A stretch of DNA of 64,000 bases from Nymphaea colorata (GCF_008831285.2 NC_045138.2:1871143-1935142); one strand, 5' to 3'. Shown: positions 1-13,524, counted from the first letter of the stretch. Program-made: numbers and translations. The notes: generated by a model from the sequence alone, not told the origin.

Positions 1-1559
1 CTTCTGTTTGATGGTCTTCTCGCCATGCTCTTGATGAACCTTTCCTTTGCATGGCTACGTTCCTGTAACACTGAAAGTGGCTGACGTCTGAAATAGGAGA
101 TTAACAACAGAAATAAATGTCAGTTTCCCTTCTCAGAGGCTTTGATAATTATTGCGGTTCTTGATTCTTTATTCCGGAAGATTAATTAAATGAACAGAAA
201 TGTAATTTCTGGTCGACATTTTTAATGTAATTTGGCAGTTTCCTAATTCTCATATTTGTGACCAAAGATGCAGCTATGAAATTATGCAAGAAATAATGGA
301 ATGTTCTTCCATTGGCCCATTATGTCTTTGTGCTCTTGTTGTTATTGGGGAAAAATTATAATCACAATTTGCAGTGTCTCATGGCCCTGAATACTAGTAG
401 AACGTCGTGCATTTTAGTTTGGAAAATCGATAACCTGTTCTTGATATTGGATTTTCATAAATGTGGTCTCAACTTATCACCATGATTTCTTCAATCAGCA
501 ATCAATTAGCTGGGCATGTGCTTAATTTCTCAAGATAAGTATTGCTGCCTTCAGATTACAGACCTACTTCTGGTTCTGTTTCAGCTTCTTCTGATAGCAA
601 CATCATGATATAGCCACCTCCTGGGAGCTCGGAACAGAGCAGTAACTCAGGCATCATGAATTCTAACTAGGCCTGCCTATCCTAATACGGTAGGCTGTAT
701 AGGCCTCGTTACTTATAGATATCTATCTCATAAATGTGGGAGTCTGAAGAAGGGGCTGGAAGCAGAATAAATGAAGAAAAAAGAGAAAAAGTTGGTGCCA
801 ATCAAGTCATGAATTCTAACCAGTCCCATCTAGTTCTGTCAATACAGTAAGCTGCGTCTCAATATTTACAGATTTTGTCTAACAAATGTAGGAGAGGGAA
901 GCATGGTTAGAAGCAGAATAAGGGAAGGAAAAAAAAACGTCTTAGTCTCTGTTTCAGATGGTTCATTTTGATGGGAACACTGTTCTCGACATTGCGAAAT
1001 TATGGTATGCCAAAATATATTGTTGAGTATGAAACAGAAAAGACCTTGTTAAAGTGTGGAAGTGTGGTGTTGGGGCTGTCAAACCCGTCCCCAGCGGCAG
1101 CCATCCCCGTCGGTCTTAAACCAATACTGTTTACAAACAACAGAATGTTGGGGCAACTGAAACGTCTACTACCAAGAAGAATATGGTTTTGGAAATTCAC
1201 TGTCGGCCTCCAATCCAGGGCTGTCAATAAAGCCTTAAGATACCAATGAGACCAACCTTTGGTTTACAAGCCAGTGAGGGGGATTTTTGGTTGTCTTTGT
1301 TTTTGAATTTCTAGCAAACATTTCCTGAGGTTCTCTCAAAATGAAGAAAACTCTAAAATGGAAGAGAAACTGGTGTTACTTTGTAAATTTAGTCTCCTAT
1401 TTAGTAATTACAATAGCTTAATGGATACAGAATGCTAATTTTCGTATTCTCCAATCCCGTACTGATGGTGCTTATCTACTTCTTCAGAGCTGTATATGTT
1501 CTAAATTGAACAACTGATTTCCCATCTGCTGATTCAAGGACCTTAATTGTCAAATGTAG
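1..1559. other. Upstream or intron sequence before the MPH1-like exons
   Basis: I see no exon with a convincing chloroplast transit peptide here. Because the first recognisable exon at 1,560 is preceded by an AG acceptor and lacks a start codon, this stretch is most likely intron. The true first exon would then lie left of the window. One open frame at 968-1,249 starts with TTG and resembles nothing I know. Confidence 0.4.
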
Positions 1560-3102
1560 GTTGGCAAGGTAAGTGTAGAATGGCTAGCCAGTGAGAGAAC
1601 CAAAGTTTCAGGGACATATCCACCCCTTCGCAAGAAAGGGTGGACTGGATATGTTGAGAAGGACACTGCTGGGCAGACCAACATCTACTCTGTTGAGGTT
1701 GGTAAGACCAAAAAATTTCTGATTATATTTGATTTATTCAAGATCATGTAATACAGTTTTCATCCAATGCTTCATCCAAAGGCAGTTCCCTCATCTTGCT
1801 GAAACATGTTTATTACCATCAAGCTTTGGCACAAATTTGTAGTACACATACTGCAGCTACTAACCAGAGCATATTTACCAAGCTTGAGCATGTTGTAAGC
1901 CATGGACTGTTGTTGACAGTGCAATTATGCAATCTAGGAACAAGGCGTATCTTAAACTGGCCAATCGATGTCATTTTTACTAGAATATTGAACATGCTTC
2001 CTCAAATTGCTAGAAAATCAGTGCATGTTTTCTTCAGTAATTTATGAAGATGGTTATAAACACAAAAGCTTGTGTCATGGACACATTGTGCATTCAGAAA
2101 TCTGACGTAGGACCAGCTCACATGGTCTCAGTTGAATTAAGCTGAACAGCTGCAGCAAGATGTCTCCAGTTTTAGGTCATATTGTTTGCAGTATTTGCAT
2201 TCAAGCCTGTCCATATTTCATAACCTGTGGTTGGATTGTAATGCAATCCTAGTTGCTAGCGTCACAAATTTATTCCAAGGAAAAGGCAATGGTTATCCCC
2301 AAATGCAGCAGATAGACACTCCTAAATTGCTTTTGTAATATAGCTCGCAAGACGTCATTGTGTTCAGCAAGACAATCCAAAGTAACTTTCTGGCCTGTTA
2401 CCATCCTTTTGATGGTACTGGTATATTACAGTGATACTTCATTGACTCCCATTCCGTCTCCTTTTGCTGAAATTATATGGAGATTGTTAAGAAGAAAATT
2501 GTTGCATCCCTGCATCGTTGATCGAAAACCTATGGTACATTATAAATGTACCATTGAAGACTTGGATTCAAGGTTGCATATGAATCTGCGAATGCTATAT
2601 GAAAAACATTGTTTCAAATCTGAAGGATGGATCAAGTTTTATAAGATGCGTGTGCCGTAGCAAAAACTACCCCTAGATTTTCTTGGTCCATTGTATGGAA
2701 GTTCCATATAATATTTCTGTATTTATTGTGCCACAGCCTACAGTCTATGTTGCTGAGAGCGTTATCAGCTCAGGAAGTGCAGGAAGTTCAGCTGATGGAA
2801 CAGAGAACACGGCAGCCATTGTGGCTGGGCTGGGACTGATCTCCATTGCTGCAGCTTCTTCAGTTCTTTTACAAGTAGGCAAGGGAACTCCTGATGTTAA
2901 AACCACCGAGTACTCAGGACCATCGCTCAGTTACTACATCAATAAATTCAAGCAACCTGAAATTATTGAGGCATCAATACCAGCTCAACCTCAGACTGCT
3001 CCAACTCCAGAAGTTGAAGAGAGCGTTGTTGCAGGTGAATCTCAGCTGCAAGCTCTTACACCAACTCAAGAGCAAGCGTCTACCGTTAGCCAGTTGTCCT
3101 GA
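1560..3102 (+). CDS. MPH1: MPH1-like chloroplast thylakoid protein, 3' two exons (5' partial)
   Basis: Two exons are visible: 1,560-1,697 (46 codons) and 2,737-3,102 (121 codons plus TGA). They join in frame between GAG and CCT, with an AG acceptor before each and a GT donor at 1,698. The first exon encodes a conserved GWTGYVEKDTAGQTNIYSVE block. The second has a Ser/Gly-rich stretch, then one hydrophobic membrane segment (AAIVAGLGLISIAAASSVLL), a GPSLSYYINKFK motif and a Pro/Gln/Glu-rich tail. As I remember it, this is the layout of Arabidopsis MAINTENANCE OF PSII UNDER HIGH LIGHT 1, a thylakoid protein associated with photosystem II under strong light. The name rests on recalled motifs, not on a search. 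The transit peptide and start lie outside what I can see, probably left of the window. The intron of about 1.04 kb holds unrelated short open frames. Confidence 0.72.
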
Positions 3103-5160
3103 TTCGCTGCAGCAATTCATGCCTTTTTGGTTGTCCAAATGAAGCACAGTTTTGTGATTTTATTCACATTCTTGCTTACATCTTGTTTTTATGTTTTCTT
3201 TCATCATTTCATCTGTATGTAATCTATCTATCTGCACACTAACTCCATGGATTTTCCTGCAATGTATTCTTTTCACGTAGAAGTGAAGAGTAGCAAGCAT
3301 CGATACCGTTTACTTCTTCTTTGCTGTTTCTAAATTCGAAATCAATTGAGTCCGTCGATTGCTCGGTGTTGGTAACTAGCCGGAGCGAAAAATTCTTGTT
3401 CCAGTTTTATATTACATTTAGATAGCTGCTACTTAAATATGTCGGTTAGTGTTTTTGTGAAGAATTTTAAAGATCTAAGCCAACATAAATGAATTCAGAA
3501 AATAAGAAGAAAAAATATGCAGAAACCGTTTGGCTTTTCAACCACGTGAAGTCATTTTCGGTGAATTCTGTTGCATGGACGCAGTCAAAATGTCCATGTC
3601 GCTCAGACATGAACATCTAACGCATGGTAGGACGAACTGACGAATATAAATCATTAAAAATGAATTTACTTTTTGTATTTTTATTTTACTTTTACAGTTT
3701 CGGACATTTCCGATGCAACCCTGCGCAGGGGACAGACCTCCCACTTTTATTTCAATAAACAAACCGAAAGCTTTTCATGGTCCTTATAAAAGACAAGCTA
3801 AAGACTGTACATGACAGCAAAACAAGAAAACTCAGGAGATAGATGCTCCACAGGAAAACTTGGAAACATCATAAACTCAGTAGCATTTGCAGAGAGGTTT
3901 CACAATAGAGTAACCGGGGTTGCAATTCAGAACAACAACATGGTCCCTCTGATTTCCGTATGACATCCGGTGAAACAGGTTGCTGTTGGAGGGGAGATCT
4001 ACAAAAATGTCTCCATTTGCTGAAACTGGGAATAGTAACAACAGTGGTCGGCTTGCGCAAAGAGATAGAGGTCATCCCACACGAGGAACAGCTCCCCTCT
4101 GGTCGGGTTTCACCGTGCAGCAAGATCATATAGGGGAGTAGAAAATCTCTAGATCGTTTACTCACAGCGATTTGGAAGTATACTTGTTGGACCATAGGAA
4201 GAACAGGAGGGGATGGAACAATATCCGATCTCCACCATGTCAGAAAATCATGTTCAGATCCCTTACCCAGTAGAAGGGCTTGAGCATGAACATCATGTAG
4301 GACGCCTCCACAGACAGCAGCCGGAATTAGTGACTGGTCATGGAAGACTTTGTGATTTCATGCTTGCCAAATCTTCCAAACAACAAAAGGGAGGATCATG
4401 ATTCATGCGCCACAGGTCAAGCATCCATCCTCGTTTGAAAGCAGTTGAGTACCATCTAATTATCCCTTGAAGTACGCCCCTCTTGAAATCAAAGTGTCTA
4501 TATATTAAGATAATTGCAAGAAATTTTTTGATTACATCGATTCTTATTTCTCAATGGTATTCTACCATCGAGATAATTAGCTGAATCCTGTGAAACTATT
4601 TCATAGAAGTTCATTGATTTATCCAAATCACTTCATTCTTTTTTTGTTCAAGCCACATCTCTTTTCTGTTTAAGCCACTTATTTTTTTTCTTTGTAAAGC
4701 TGTTATTGGATAATGAATCTACCCTAAAAAGGTTTATGAAACACTATAACACAATGTTTTATAAACATATTCTAATAGCATTAATATGTAGATGATGGAA
4801 CTTTTAAATTTTTTTGTGATTTTTATTTTTTTTTAATAATTGTGAACATTTGGTCAAGAAGTTGAAGTAGAAGCTTAACAAATAAAAAAAATCCATAAAA
4901 AGTTAATATAAATAGGAATTTATTGTGGGTATGTACGTGCAATGCCTCACACGGTGGCTGATCGTACGGCTGGTTTAGCCAGATTTTAGAAGTTCTTGGT
5001 AAGGCAACCATAGCATTGTCATGCAATTGGTTTAATTTATATAATGAAAAAATCATAAAACCGGTTTAGAATCTGCTTTGGGGTGGTACCAAGAGTACGT
5101 CAAAAAATTAAAATTAAATGGTTGGATGACTTTGAAAAGTCAAAATGAAAAATTGGAACG
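3103..5160. other. Intergenic, no gene seen
   Basis: This holds the 3' flank of the MPH1-like gene followed by AT-rich sequence. Open frames here are short, start with non-ATG codons and show no domain. I see nothing else to annotate. Confidence 0.5.
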
Positions 5161-5164
5161 TGGA

Positions 5165-6361
5165 CGTTTTGCCTGTTGTTTTTTTTTTTTTTTTCATCAA
5201 ACGAACAGCCATAATTGTTGTGTAGCTGCTACAAATTATTTATTATTATGTAACAAGTCAACTTTTCTTTATATATATATATATAAAGAGAAAGAAATAG
5301 AGGAAGAACGACAAAAAGAGCAGACATAAAATGAGAAAAGAAGTATCCTAGTTATAATAATAAACCGTAAAAAAAAAACAAAAGAGAAAATTTACAATAA
5401 AACTCATAAAAAAGCGAAATAAGAGGAGTGAGAAGAAAGTGGAAGGACGGAACGACATCATCACTCAGCCACAGAATGAGGACACTGCCGCAGCCGAACG
5501 ACAAAATGAACATGTCCTTGCACAAGCCGAGCGATGGATACCGACGAAGAGAATGTGCTCCTGAAGACCCTGTTGTTGCGCTCTTCTTAAATGCGCTACC
5601 AAACTGAAATGAGCTACAACTTTCAAATACAACCCCAAAAAACAATCAAATTGGAAGAGAGACAAAAACAACACAAAAGCATTGAGAACCGTGTATGGTG
5701 CATAAATAAAAGATATGATGCTTTTCGTAACTATAACCATTGATGCGTTTAGCAGCAAATTATAATATTTTCAATGACGGTTTTTTAATTTTTAATCACA
5801 TGACAACTTTCAAAAATTATATATATATATATATATAATCGTGAAATATGCCAGATTTTGGGGTGGCGTTGACTGAATAAAAAATAAAAAATCTGACACC
5901 AAAAAGTAGTTTCCCAAAAGCATTAGTATCGTGAAATAACAGTTGATGGTGTTTTAAGCAATTCCACAACATCTGCTATAAATACGTTGTCAGGTTCTTT
6001 TGCATGGAGCAATTTAACCCCTCTCTCTTTCTTTCTCTCTCTTCTTTTTATTTTGTTTTTTGTGGTTTGTTTTTGTTTTCTGTCTTCAAATTTTGTTATG
6101 CATTCTCATTTGATGGCTTTTTCTCGCACACATGCATGAACACATTCACATGAAAATATATGAACACCAGCTGTAAATGTAGGATATTCCATACTTTGGA
6201 ACCTAGTCCGGTACAAAGTTCCCAATGACTACAGGATCCAACAGCGACAGTGAAAGAGTGAAAGCGCCAGTGGGAAGGGGAAAATGTAGTCTGAATGGTC
6301 CTGCCCATCAAATACCCCGCCAGGGTCCTGAGGAGGTAGGTTGACCTTATATCCATGAAAA
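5165..6361 (+). repeat. Unknown dispersed repeat R, copy 1
   Basis: This is the first of three neighbouring diverged copies of the same sequence. Shared landmarks, in order, are a block ending in a tract of poly-T and CAAACGAACAGCC, an (AT)n microsatellite, a GTGAAATAACAGTTGATGGT block near 5,932, a TATAAATA motif near 5,980, a GTCCGGTAC block near 6,207 and an end with AGTCACCATTCAAT. No copy keeps a long shared reading frame. It could be a non-coding transposon or a tandemly copied promoter-like segment. Confidence 0.6.
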
Positions 6362-6377
6362 GTGAGAGTCACCATTC

Positions 6378-6410
<33 letters not shown>

Positions 6411-7636
6411 GAGAGGAGAAAATGTTAAAAATTAAAATTTCATCACTAAAAAAAAATCAATACATTGACAATGGTTTAAGTAACAATTTATTCAATGATG
6501 GTTTTTTAATTTTTAATCATCTGTTAATTTTCAGTCATTCGATATATATATATATATATGTGTGTGTGTTTGTGTGCGCGTGCCCAAAAACTTGAATTAT
6601 GCCAGATTTTAGGTGGTGTAGACTGGATAAAAGTAAAAAAAATCTGACACCAAAAACATTAGTATAGTGAAATAACAGTTGATGGTGTTTTAAGCAATGG
6701 TAAATTTTAACCTTTGGACAACATCTAGCATCTGACATATCAGAATTCTCCGTATAAACCTTGGTATAAATATGTTTCCGGGTTCTTTTGCACAAGCTAC
6801 ACACACACAAACACACATGCATGAACACACTCACATGAGAAGACACCAACACCAGAGCTGTAAATGTAGGATATTCAATGCTTTGGAATCTAGTCCGGTA
6901 CAAGTTCTCACTGACGACGGGATCCAACAGCGACAGTGGAAGAGTGAAAGCGCCACTAGGAAGGGAAAAACATGGTCCGAATGGTCCTGCCCATCAAATA
7001 TCCCGCCTGGGTTGTTTCCCTTGTCCATGTTTAAGGTGCAAGAAAACCTCTAGATAAGGACGTGAGCGGAGCTTCCAACAATCTTACTACTGCTCATTCC
7101 TGCGGACTGCCCCCCCTTCCATATGGACTAGACGCGTCCTTCTTTTTCTCACCAGAATGCATGGGAAAATCCACTGACCAGCCGGTGGGTGATTCTGGTT
7201 CTATCTCCGCTTGGTCCCTCTTTTCATTCCCCCTTCCTTTGTTAATAAGGAGGTGAGGTTTGGGGTCGGACGGACAGGGCGGAGCGCTCCGTTGTTCACC
7301 GCGTCTTTCTAGTACAAGTCTATCTTCCGTTCTGCATTCCAGCCTTCCTTTCTGGGCCTATCCGAAAGAACTGGAAGTTCCTCTTTGTCGTGCTGAATAG
7401 GACGAATCGGCCTCCGTTGATATCTTTGCTTCTCCACTAAACAAGACGAAGACGGCTCGATCAACTGGAATGTGTATTATCCAACTAAGAGAGATTCCAA
7501 TCCAACTCCTTGGAGTGGGCACCTTCTTAACTTGGCAGGGGCCTAGTCCTTTTTCATGGGAAAGCCTGACCCAACGGCCAAGCTCCGCTTCCATGACCGA
7601 GGAGGAGGTTAACCTTATATTTACATCTATGAAAAA
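6362..7636 (+). repeat. Unknown dispersed repeat R, copy 2 (interrupted)
   Basis: The same landmarks as copy 1 recur: the AT/GA microsatellite at about 6,378-6,415, the GTGAAATAACAGTTGATGGT block near 6,667, TATAAATATG near 6,770 and the GTCCGGTAC block near 6,892. Near 7,057, within a GATAAGGA stretch, homology stops. It resumes at about 7,603 with GGAGGTTAACC, so about 545 bp has been inserted. Confidence 0.6.
7058..7602. other. Insert in repeat R copy 2, possibly mitochondrial DNA
   Basis: This 545-bp block is absent from copies 1 and 3 of the surrounding repeat. It is clearly richer in G and C than its AT-rich surroundings and has no microsatellites. Its texture resembles plant mitochondrial intergenic DNA, which is an impression and not a match I could test. 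A part near 7,225-7,295 recurs in inverted orientation near 55,000-55,070. An anonymous transposon is the alternative. Confidence 0.35.
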
Positions 7637-7855
7637 GTGACAGTCACCATTCAATGTATATATATATATAAAAAAAGAGGAAGAGAGAAAATAGCTACAC
7701 TATGTATCAACTGTGACTGTTCCTTAAAAAAAAAAAAAAAAAAAGGCAGTGCGGTCGCTCGACATCTTGCCTGTTTTCCATTTTTTTTAACAAACAGCCT
7801 TCATATATTGGGTAGCCGCTACGCATTATTTACTATGTAGTGGCTTACTTTTCCC

Positions 7856-7945
<90 letters not shown>

Positions 7946-8690
7946 AAATGCTAAAAGTTAAAATTTCATCACTAAAAAAAAATCAGTACATTGACAATGG
8001 TTTATGGTGCATCAATGATTTATGATGCTTTTGGTAACAATTTATAGTGTTATCAATGACGGATTTTTAAATTTTTAATCATCTAACAATTTTCAGTCAT
8101 TCGACAACATCCATCCAACATATGATAAATTCACACAGATATATATTGTGTGTGTCTGAAGAATTGAAATATGCCAAATTTTGGGTGGAGTTGACTGGAT
8201 AAAAATAAAAAATCTGACACCAAAAAACAGTTTCCCCCAAAGGCATTAGTAATTTAGTATAGTGAAATAACGGTTCATGGTGTTTTAAGCAATGGTAAAT
8301 TTTAACCTTTCGACAACATCTAGCATCTGACATATCCAAATTCTCCGTATAAACCTTGGTATAAATATGTTGTCGGGGTTCTTTTGCACACGGCAATTTA
8401 ACCTCTCTCTCTCTCTACACACAGGCACACATGCATGAACACACACATGGAAAGAAACCAGCATCAGAGCTATAAATGTAGGAAATTCCACACTTTGGAA
8501 TCCAGTCCGGTACGAGTTCTCAATGACGACGGGATCCAACAGCGACAGTGGAAGAGTGAAAGCGCCACTGGGAAGGGAAAAACGTGGTCCGAAGGGTCAT
8601 GCCCGTTGAATACCCCGTCGGGGTCGTTTCCCTTGTCCGTGTTTGCGTGTGGCCCCATTTGTTTCGTCCCGTGAAAGGGTGGAGGTAATA
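7637..8690 (+). repeat. Unknown dispersed repeat R, copy 3
   Basis: This is the third copy. It begins with AGTCACCATTCAAT and carries a long (AT)n(AG)n tract at 7,859-7,940, then the same GTGAAATAACGGTTCATGGT, TATAAATATG and GTCCGGTACG landmarks at about 8,262, 8,360 and 8,505. It contains no plausible protein. Confidence 0.6.
7859..7940. repeat. (AT)n(AG)n compound microsatellite
   Basis: About 46 bp of AT dinucleotide is followed directly by about 36 bp of AG dinucleotide. Compound tracts of the same order recur at 32,800, 39,325 and 41,222. Confidence 0.95.
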
Positions 8691-8699
8691 AATATATGG

Positions 8700-11600
8700 G
8701 TCACCTTCATTCAGCGAAATTTAAACAAACTGAGGATCTCAATAGCACGAATCTAGATCTCATGCATGTTACATGCAAGAAAACCTAAAGATAAGGAGGG
8801 AGGCTCCAACCTTATCCATGAATCTGAGATGCATGGTGATCGAAGATAGCCACAAATCCGTAGCTAGCAAATGTCATTTTAATTGATCAAATCAAATCAA
8901 ATCGGTGGCGAATCTGTTCGATCTCGTGGTCGATTCAAGATAGCAGCATCTCTTTTCCCTAAAACTTATTTTTTGAAATATTATAAGAAATTTTAGTTTT
9001 TACTTAACATGTTTTATACATTTTTTTAGAAAATACTTCTTTAAAAATATTATCAATTTATATAGATTCACATGAATTGACCGATTTACTGAATTCTAAA
9101 GTAACTTTCATAGGAGGTGTTGTCGGCACTCAGAGGTGGAGCCAAAATTTTTTTATGAAAACGACCAAATTAAAGTTTATAAATTTTGATTAGTGCTAAA
9201 CTACAATTTTTTAAAATTTTTATATAAAACAAGTAAAATTTTCTAAAATTTACATTTTTTTTTTGTTTTTAATGAGACTTCCATACAATTTTTTTTCCCA
9301 GTAACCTTGAACTTAAAAAAAAATAGTGTTGTGCGAATGAGAAGTGGCCTATTTAGCAATGATATTTACATGTATATTTTTCTTTAATATATAAAAGTAA
9401 GTTAAACTAGAATCTTTAAAATGCTTAAAAGTTAATAAAAAAATTAACAATATATTTAAGGACGAACTACCACCACTTGATTTTAATTTTTTTAGAGAAT
9501 ATTGGTCCTTTTTTTAATGTTATTGATCATAATAATAAGAGTTTGTACTGTGTACGGCTGAATTTAAGATGTCTGACACATTGAAAGCGCTAGATGCTAC
9601 TGCATTGTCTGTATCACAAAATTTATCATGATATGGAAAAATCGGTTCTGTGCAGCCGATTTGGTGAACAGGCCGAGTCACTGGTTTAGATGAATCGTTC
9701 GTGAATTTGTTAAGTATACTGAAAAAATAATTTAAATATATATATATATATATAATATATATAATTAAATTAAAAAAAATAGTGAATGAGACAAAAAAGG
9801 CAGAATCTCAAAGATGTTGCAAACAAGAATTATAAGTACAAACAAATTTTTTAGTGACGATTCATGATCATTTAGTTACAAATTTTTAAGATAACTAAAA
9901 TTTGTTGCTGAAGTCATTAGCCACGATGGTATTAATGATGGCGTATATACAAACAAAAGTTAATTATTAAAGTTTTTTTTTTTTGGTAATCTAACCTTTC
10001 ATATATATGTGATCTTGATAGTGATTTGGTCAGGAACATATATCAAGTTGGTCATTTTTTTTTACCTTAATAATGATTACCGAATAACTTGAAAAAATAC
10101 CATTTACATTAAATTGGTGTTTATGAACACAATATAAAATAATTTTAAATACAAATTTAAGTGATCAGGGTTTTGTCATTGATCCAAGTGGTTAAATATC
10201 TACCAATTACTCTAAGGTAGCATGTGTGAGATAATGGGTCGTCACTAGATGGCTAAAATCTAAAAAATCGTAGTAAAAATACCACAAATCGTCGCTAAAC
10301 CTACTATAAACACACACACAATACCAATTTAGTGAATGTTCTTTGTCAACAACAACATATAATATAACACACACACATATATATATATGTTGTTGTGCAC
10401 TAGATGCTGATAGGTAGTTAAATTTTAAACATTTATCATTAAAGAACGGCTACTAAATTAGTATTAAATTTGATTTTTGGTGTGCATATAATAAGAGATT
10501 GGTAGATAGTATACTATTAAAACTATAACTCTTAAATTTATGTTAAAAAGTGTTTTAAACAAGATGTGAACCTTCTTATGTATTTACAAACATTAATTTA
10601 ATATAAATGAGGCTTTAGTTCAACTCATTTTTTGTAAAAAGAAATCGATCTTTACACTATTATTTTTGATCTTACAAGAGTCGTTAGGTTTTTTTTATTG
10701 TTAAAAAAAAAACATTATTTAAGCAACAGAACAAGTAACTTAATTACATGTTTGAGAAAAAAAAACATGTTTGGGAAACATCATGCTCATGCTTCTGTCA
10801 AGTCTAACTTTTAAATTTTAAAACAATATCTACAGTTATACTATGCAATCTAAAACAAACATCTGAAAATATGGTTTAAGCATACGAGTTTTCTTTAATT
10901 AAAAATCAAATATACTGATTGAACTTAAAAAAAAAAAACTTAAAATCAGCAAATGTAAATTATTTTAAATTTGTCGAGAAATAAGAGGCCATAAAACTAA
11001 CTTTTACCTTGTACTCGTGGATTCGAGCCTCGTTTCTCTTTATTATTACTAGTAGTTCACGCGTTTTTCGTCTCATTTTATTATGAAGATAGGCGCTTCT
11101 TACGAAACGATAACCAAAGCGTTAAATTCAGAACTTTCAAATTTATTTTTTTGCTTCGTAAATGAAGAGGAATCTTCGGGCGAGACCATTTAATGGGCTT
11201 ATATTTAAATGATGTTTGAAATAAAGAAAACACAAGAGGAGCCTCGGTTTCAGGTTTATGTGTCCACCCATTAAGAGTAAGATATTGCATCGGGTCGAGT
11301 CTGCCAAATACTGAAATCCAGGTCCGAATCAGTTCGACACCCCAAAACTTGAGCCTCAATTTGGTCTAATTAAATTAAAAAATATATAGTTTTAATATAG
11401 AAATATAATTCATCATAATAAAATATTATAATTATATATATTAATAAAATATATATTAAAAAATTCATTGTGGTGCAATAGTGGTGCACTTGGTCGGGTT
11501 GTGACAGTTTAGTTGTCAATTTTATTTCGGTGTGCACTATGTTACTCTCGAGTTTAATCCATAAGTTCACTTAGGTCTTGATGCATTTTTAAAACCCGAA

Positions 11601-13050
11601 GAGATAGGAGAAAGAGATGGCTTCGGCTTTTCCCCGAAAAAGTGGGTTTCCTTCTTGCTCGCCAAAATTGCGGAGCGGGTAACCCTGTGTTGCTTCGAGC
11701 TAGAAATTCACCGAAAAGTCCGACTCGGTTCACTAGCGTCACAATTAACACATTCTTTGTTGTTTTAATTATTTTTAAAAATATTTTAAAGCCATTCTTA
11801 GTTTTTAATTATATTAAGGGCTTAATAATTCCTTTTGTCGATGATTCGTTGATTCAATGGAGTTCGTCGCGGAATTGATTCCATTTTGCCTTTGATTTTT
11901 TTACAACATCGGTACAACCAAGCCGTACGACTACGAGCTAGTTTTGTCTGTCAACCCTAATTCAATACTAATTTCTTAAATTCTGAAATGATTTCTAATG
12001 GTTCGGTCGATGCCTAACCTTGTTCTTAAAAATTTAAAATATTTAATAAATCCTAATAAAAAATCATAAAAATATGAAAAATGCAAAAAACAGGTATAAT
12101 ATGTGTATAATACACATTTTTTTCATGTTTTTTTTTAAAAGACACGTTTTGTAAGAGTATTATACGACTGATTATGTTTTGTCGTGCGTCTTTTTCTAAT
12201 AAAAAGCATTTTTTGTGACAATGATTCTAACAATATGTGAGTGTGCTCGACATTTGATTTAGAAAGTCAGACTTAGTCCGCTCTCTATAATTCTAAGACC
12301 TTGTCCTTAGTAATTCTACGTTTAGGGTTTATGTATACGTTTGAGCTTATGCAAAGAATCGACGATATAACAAATTGTTTCAAATAATTTGTCAATTTTA
12401 GAGCATATATCATTTTTTCATATTAAATTATTTATTCATGATTTTTTGCTACTTATTTATTTTAAAAATAAATATGTTGTAATTTTTTAGCAATTTTTTA
12501 AAATGTTTATCTGGGAAAATGCTTTCAACAAAAAACCTCAACACTATATTCTTATACTTACAAAGTTTTGGTGTGTTTGGATTTAAATGAATCTATGGTA
12601 TATCTTTCAACTCAAGTGTTATTAAACCAAAATGTGACAACTACGATCAGTTTTGAATCTCCCTTTTATCTTGTTGCCCAATTGTACTGCATCACTCAAG
12701 TAATATGTTTATTAATTCACTACCATTCATTGGGTTGACTGATTCATGAAATTGACAGTCTAGCTGTTTAATTCAAAAATCAGTTTTGGTGCATGATTTT
12801 GAGTGGAAGAGAATCCTACCACCCAACCGACCTTTTGCGGCTCATTATTCTAACCAATTGTATTATGTTCTTCAATGTTATTATATTTTCGGGTGATAGA
12901 GAATTATTCTGGCCGAGTCAAAGCCTCTCTCTCTTCTCATGTTTTTGACTTAGAACTTTTTTGAAATTTGAATGATCTTACCCTACATCTTTCAACTCAA
13001 GTGTTTTACATGTCATTGTTTGCGATTAAAAAAAAAAATAACATCTATGA
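8700..13050. other. AT-rich gene desert
   Basis: More than 4 kb of AT-rich sequence with many poly-A/T runs and short AT microsatellites (for example 9,738-9,760 and 10,377-10,388). I find no exon with recognisable coding content, no LTR pair and no RNA gene. It may hold eroded transposons. Confidence 0.5.
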
Positions 13051-13051
13051 G

Positions 13052-13138
13052 AATTGAACTAAGGACATATCTCTGTCAAGAATTGAACTAAGGACATATC
13101 TCTGTCAAGAATTGAACTAAGGACATATCTCTGTCAAC
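13052..13138. repeat. 29-bp tandem repeat, three copies
   Basis: Three head-to-tail copies of a 29-bp unit beginning AATTGAACTAAGG lie at 13,052-13,080, 13,081-13,109 and 13,110-13,138. They are essentially identical. The block sits about 380 bp upstream of the presumed promoter of the translocator gene. Confidence 0.93.
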
Positions 13139-13517
13139 ATGATAACATTATTTATTATAGATAAAACATGTTTAGAAAGAGAATATTGGATCGGGTTTGA
13201 TAATTCGTGGATCCGAAGTGTCCGATCCGTTTATCTCAGCCGTACGCCTTGAGCTGTGTCAGGGCGTTGAGGGGCCTCGGAAGCGCTAAACGGTTCTTGG
13301 ATCCGGATCGGGTCCGACTACTCCGACCCGTTTTTTTTTTTTCCATGTCCGTGGGGCGTTGCTGGCGGTTGAACGGAGAAGAGAGGAAAAGTTATTTCCA
13401 GACGCGCCCCTTGCTGATTGTCGGTGCTCTTTTTTTAATTCCCTTTTTTCCTGTTTCCTCATTTCTTGCGTCAGAAAAAAAAAAGATTATACTCCGACCT
13501 TCATTTATTGGTCATGG

Positions 13518-13524
13518 TATAAAT
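13518..13524 (+). promoter_or_regulatory. TATA box candidate of the translocator gene
   Basis: TATAAAT lies about 30-40 bp before a purine-rich leader that contains a (GA)n run at about 13,561-13,588. The leader continues to a good donor (GCG|GTACGC) at 13,763. This fits a promoter plus 5' UTR exon (about 13,550-13,762). The next 5' UTR exon would open at 14,988 after TTTAG. These UTR exons are inferred, not supported by homology. Confidence 0.45.

Noticed and set aside
968-1249. 93-codon open frame
   Set aside because: It starts with TTG, shows no known domain and is not flanked by usable splice sites in frame with the MPH1-like exons.
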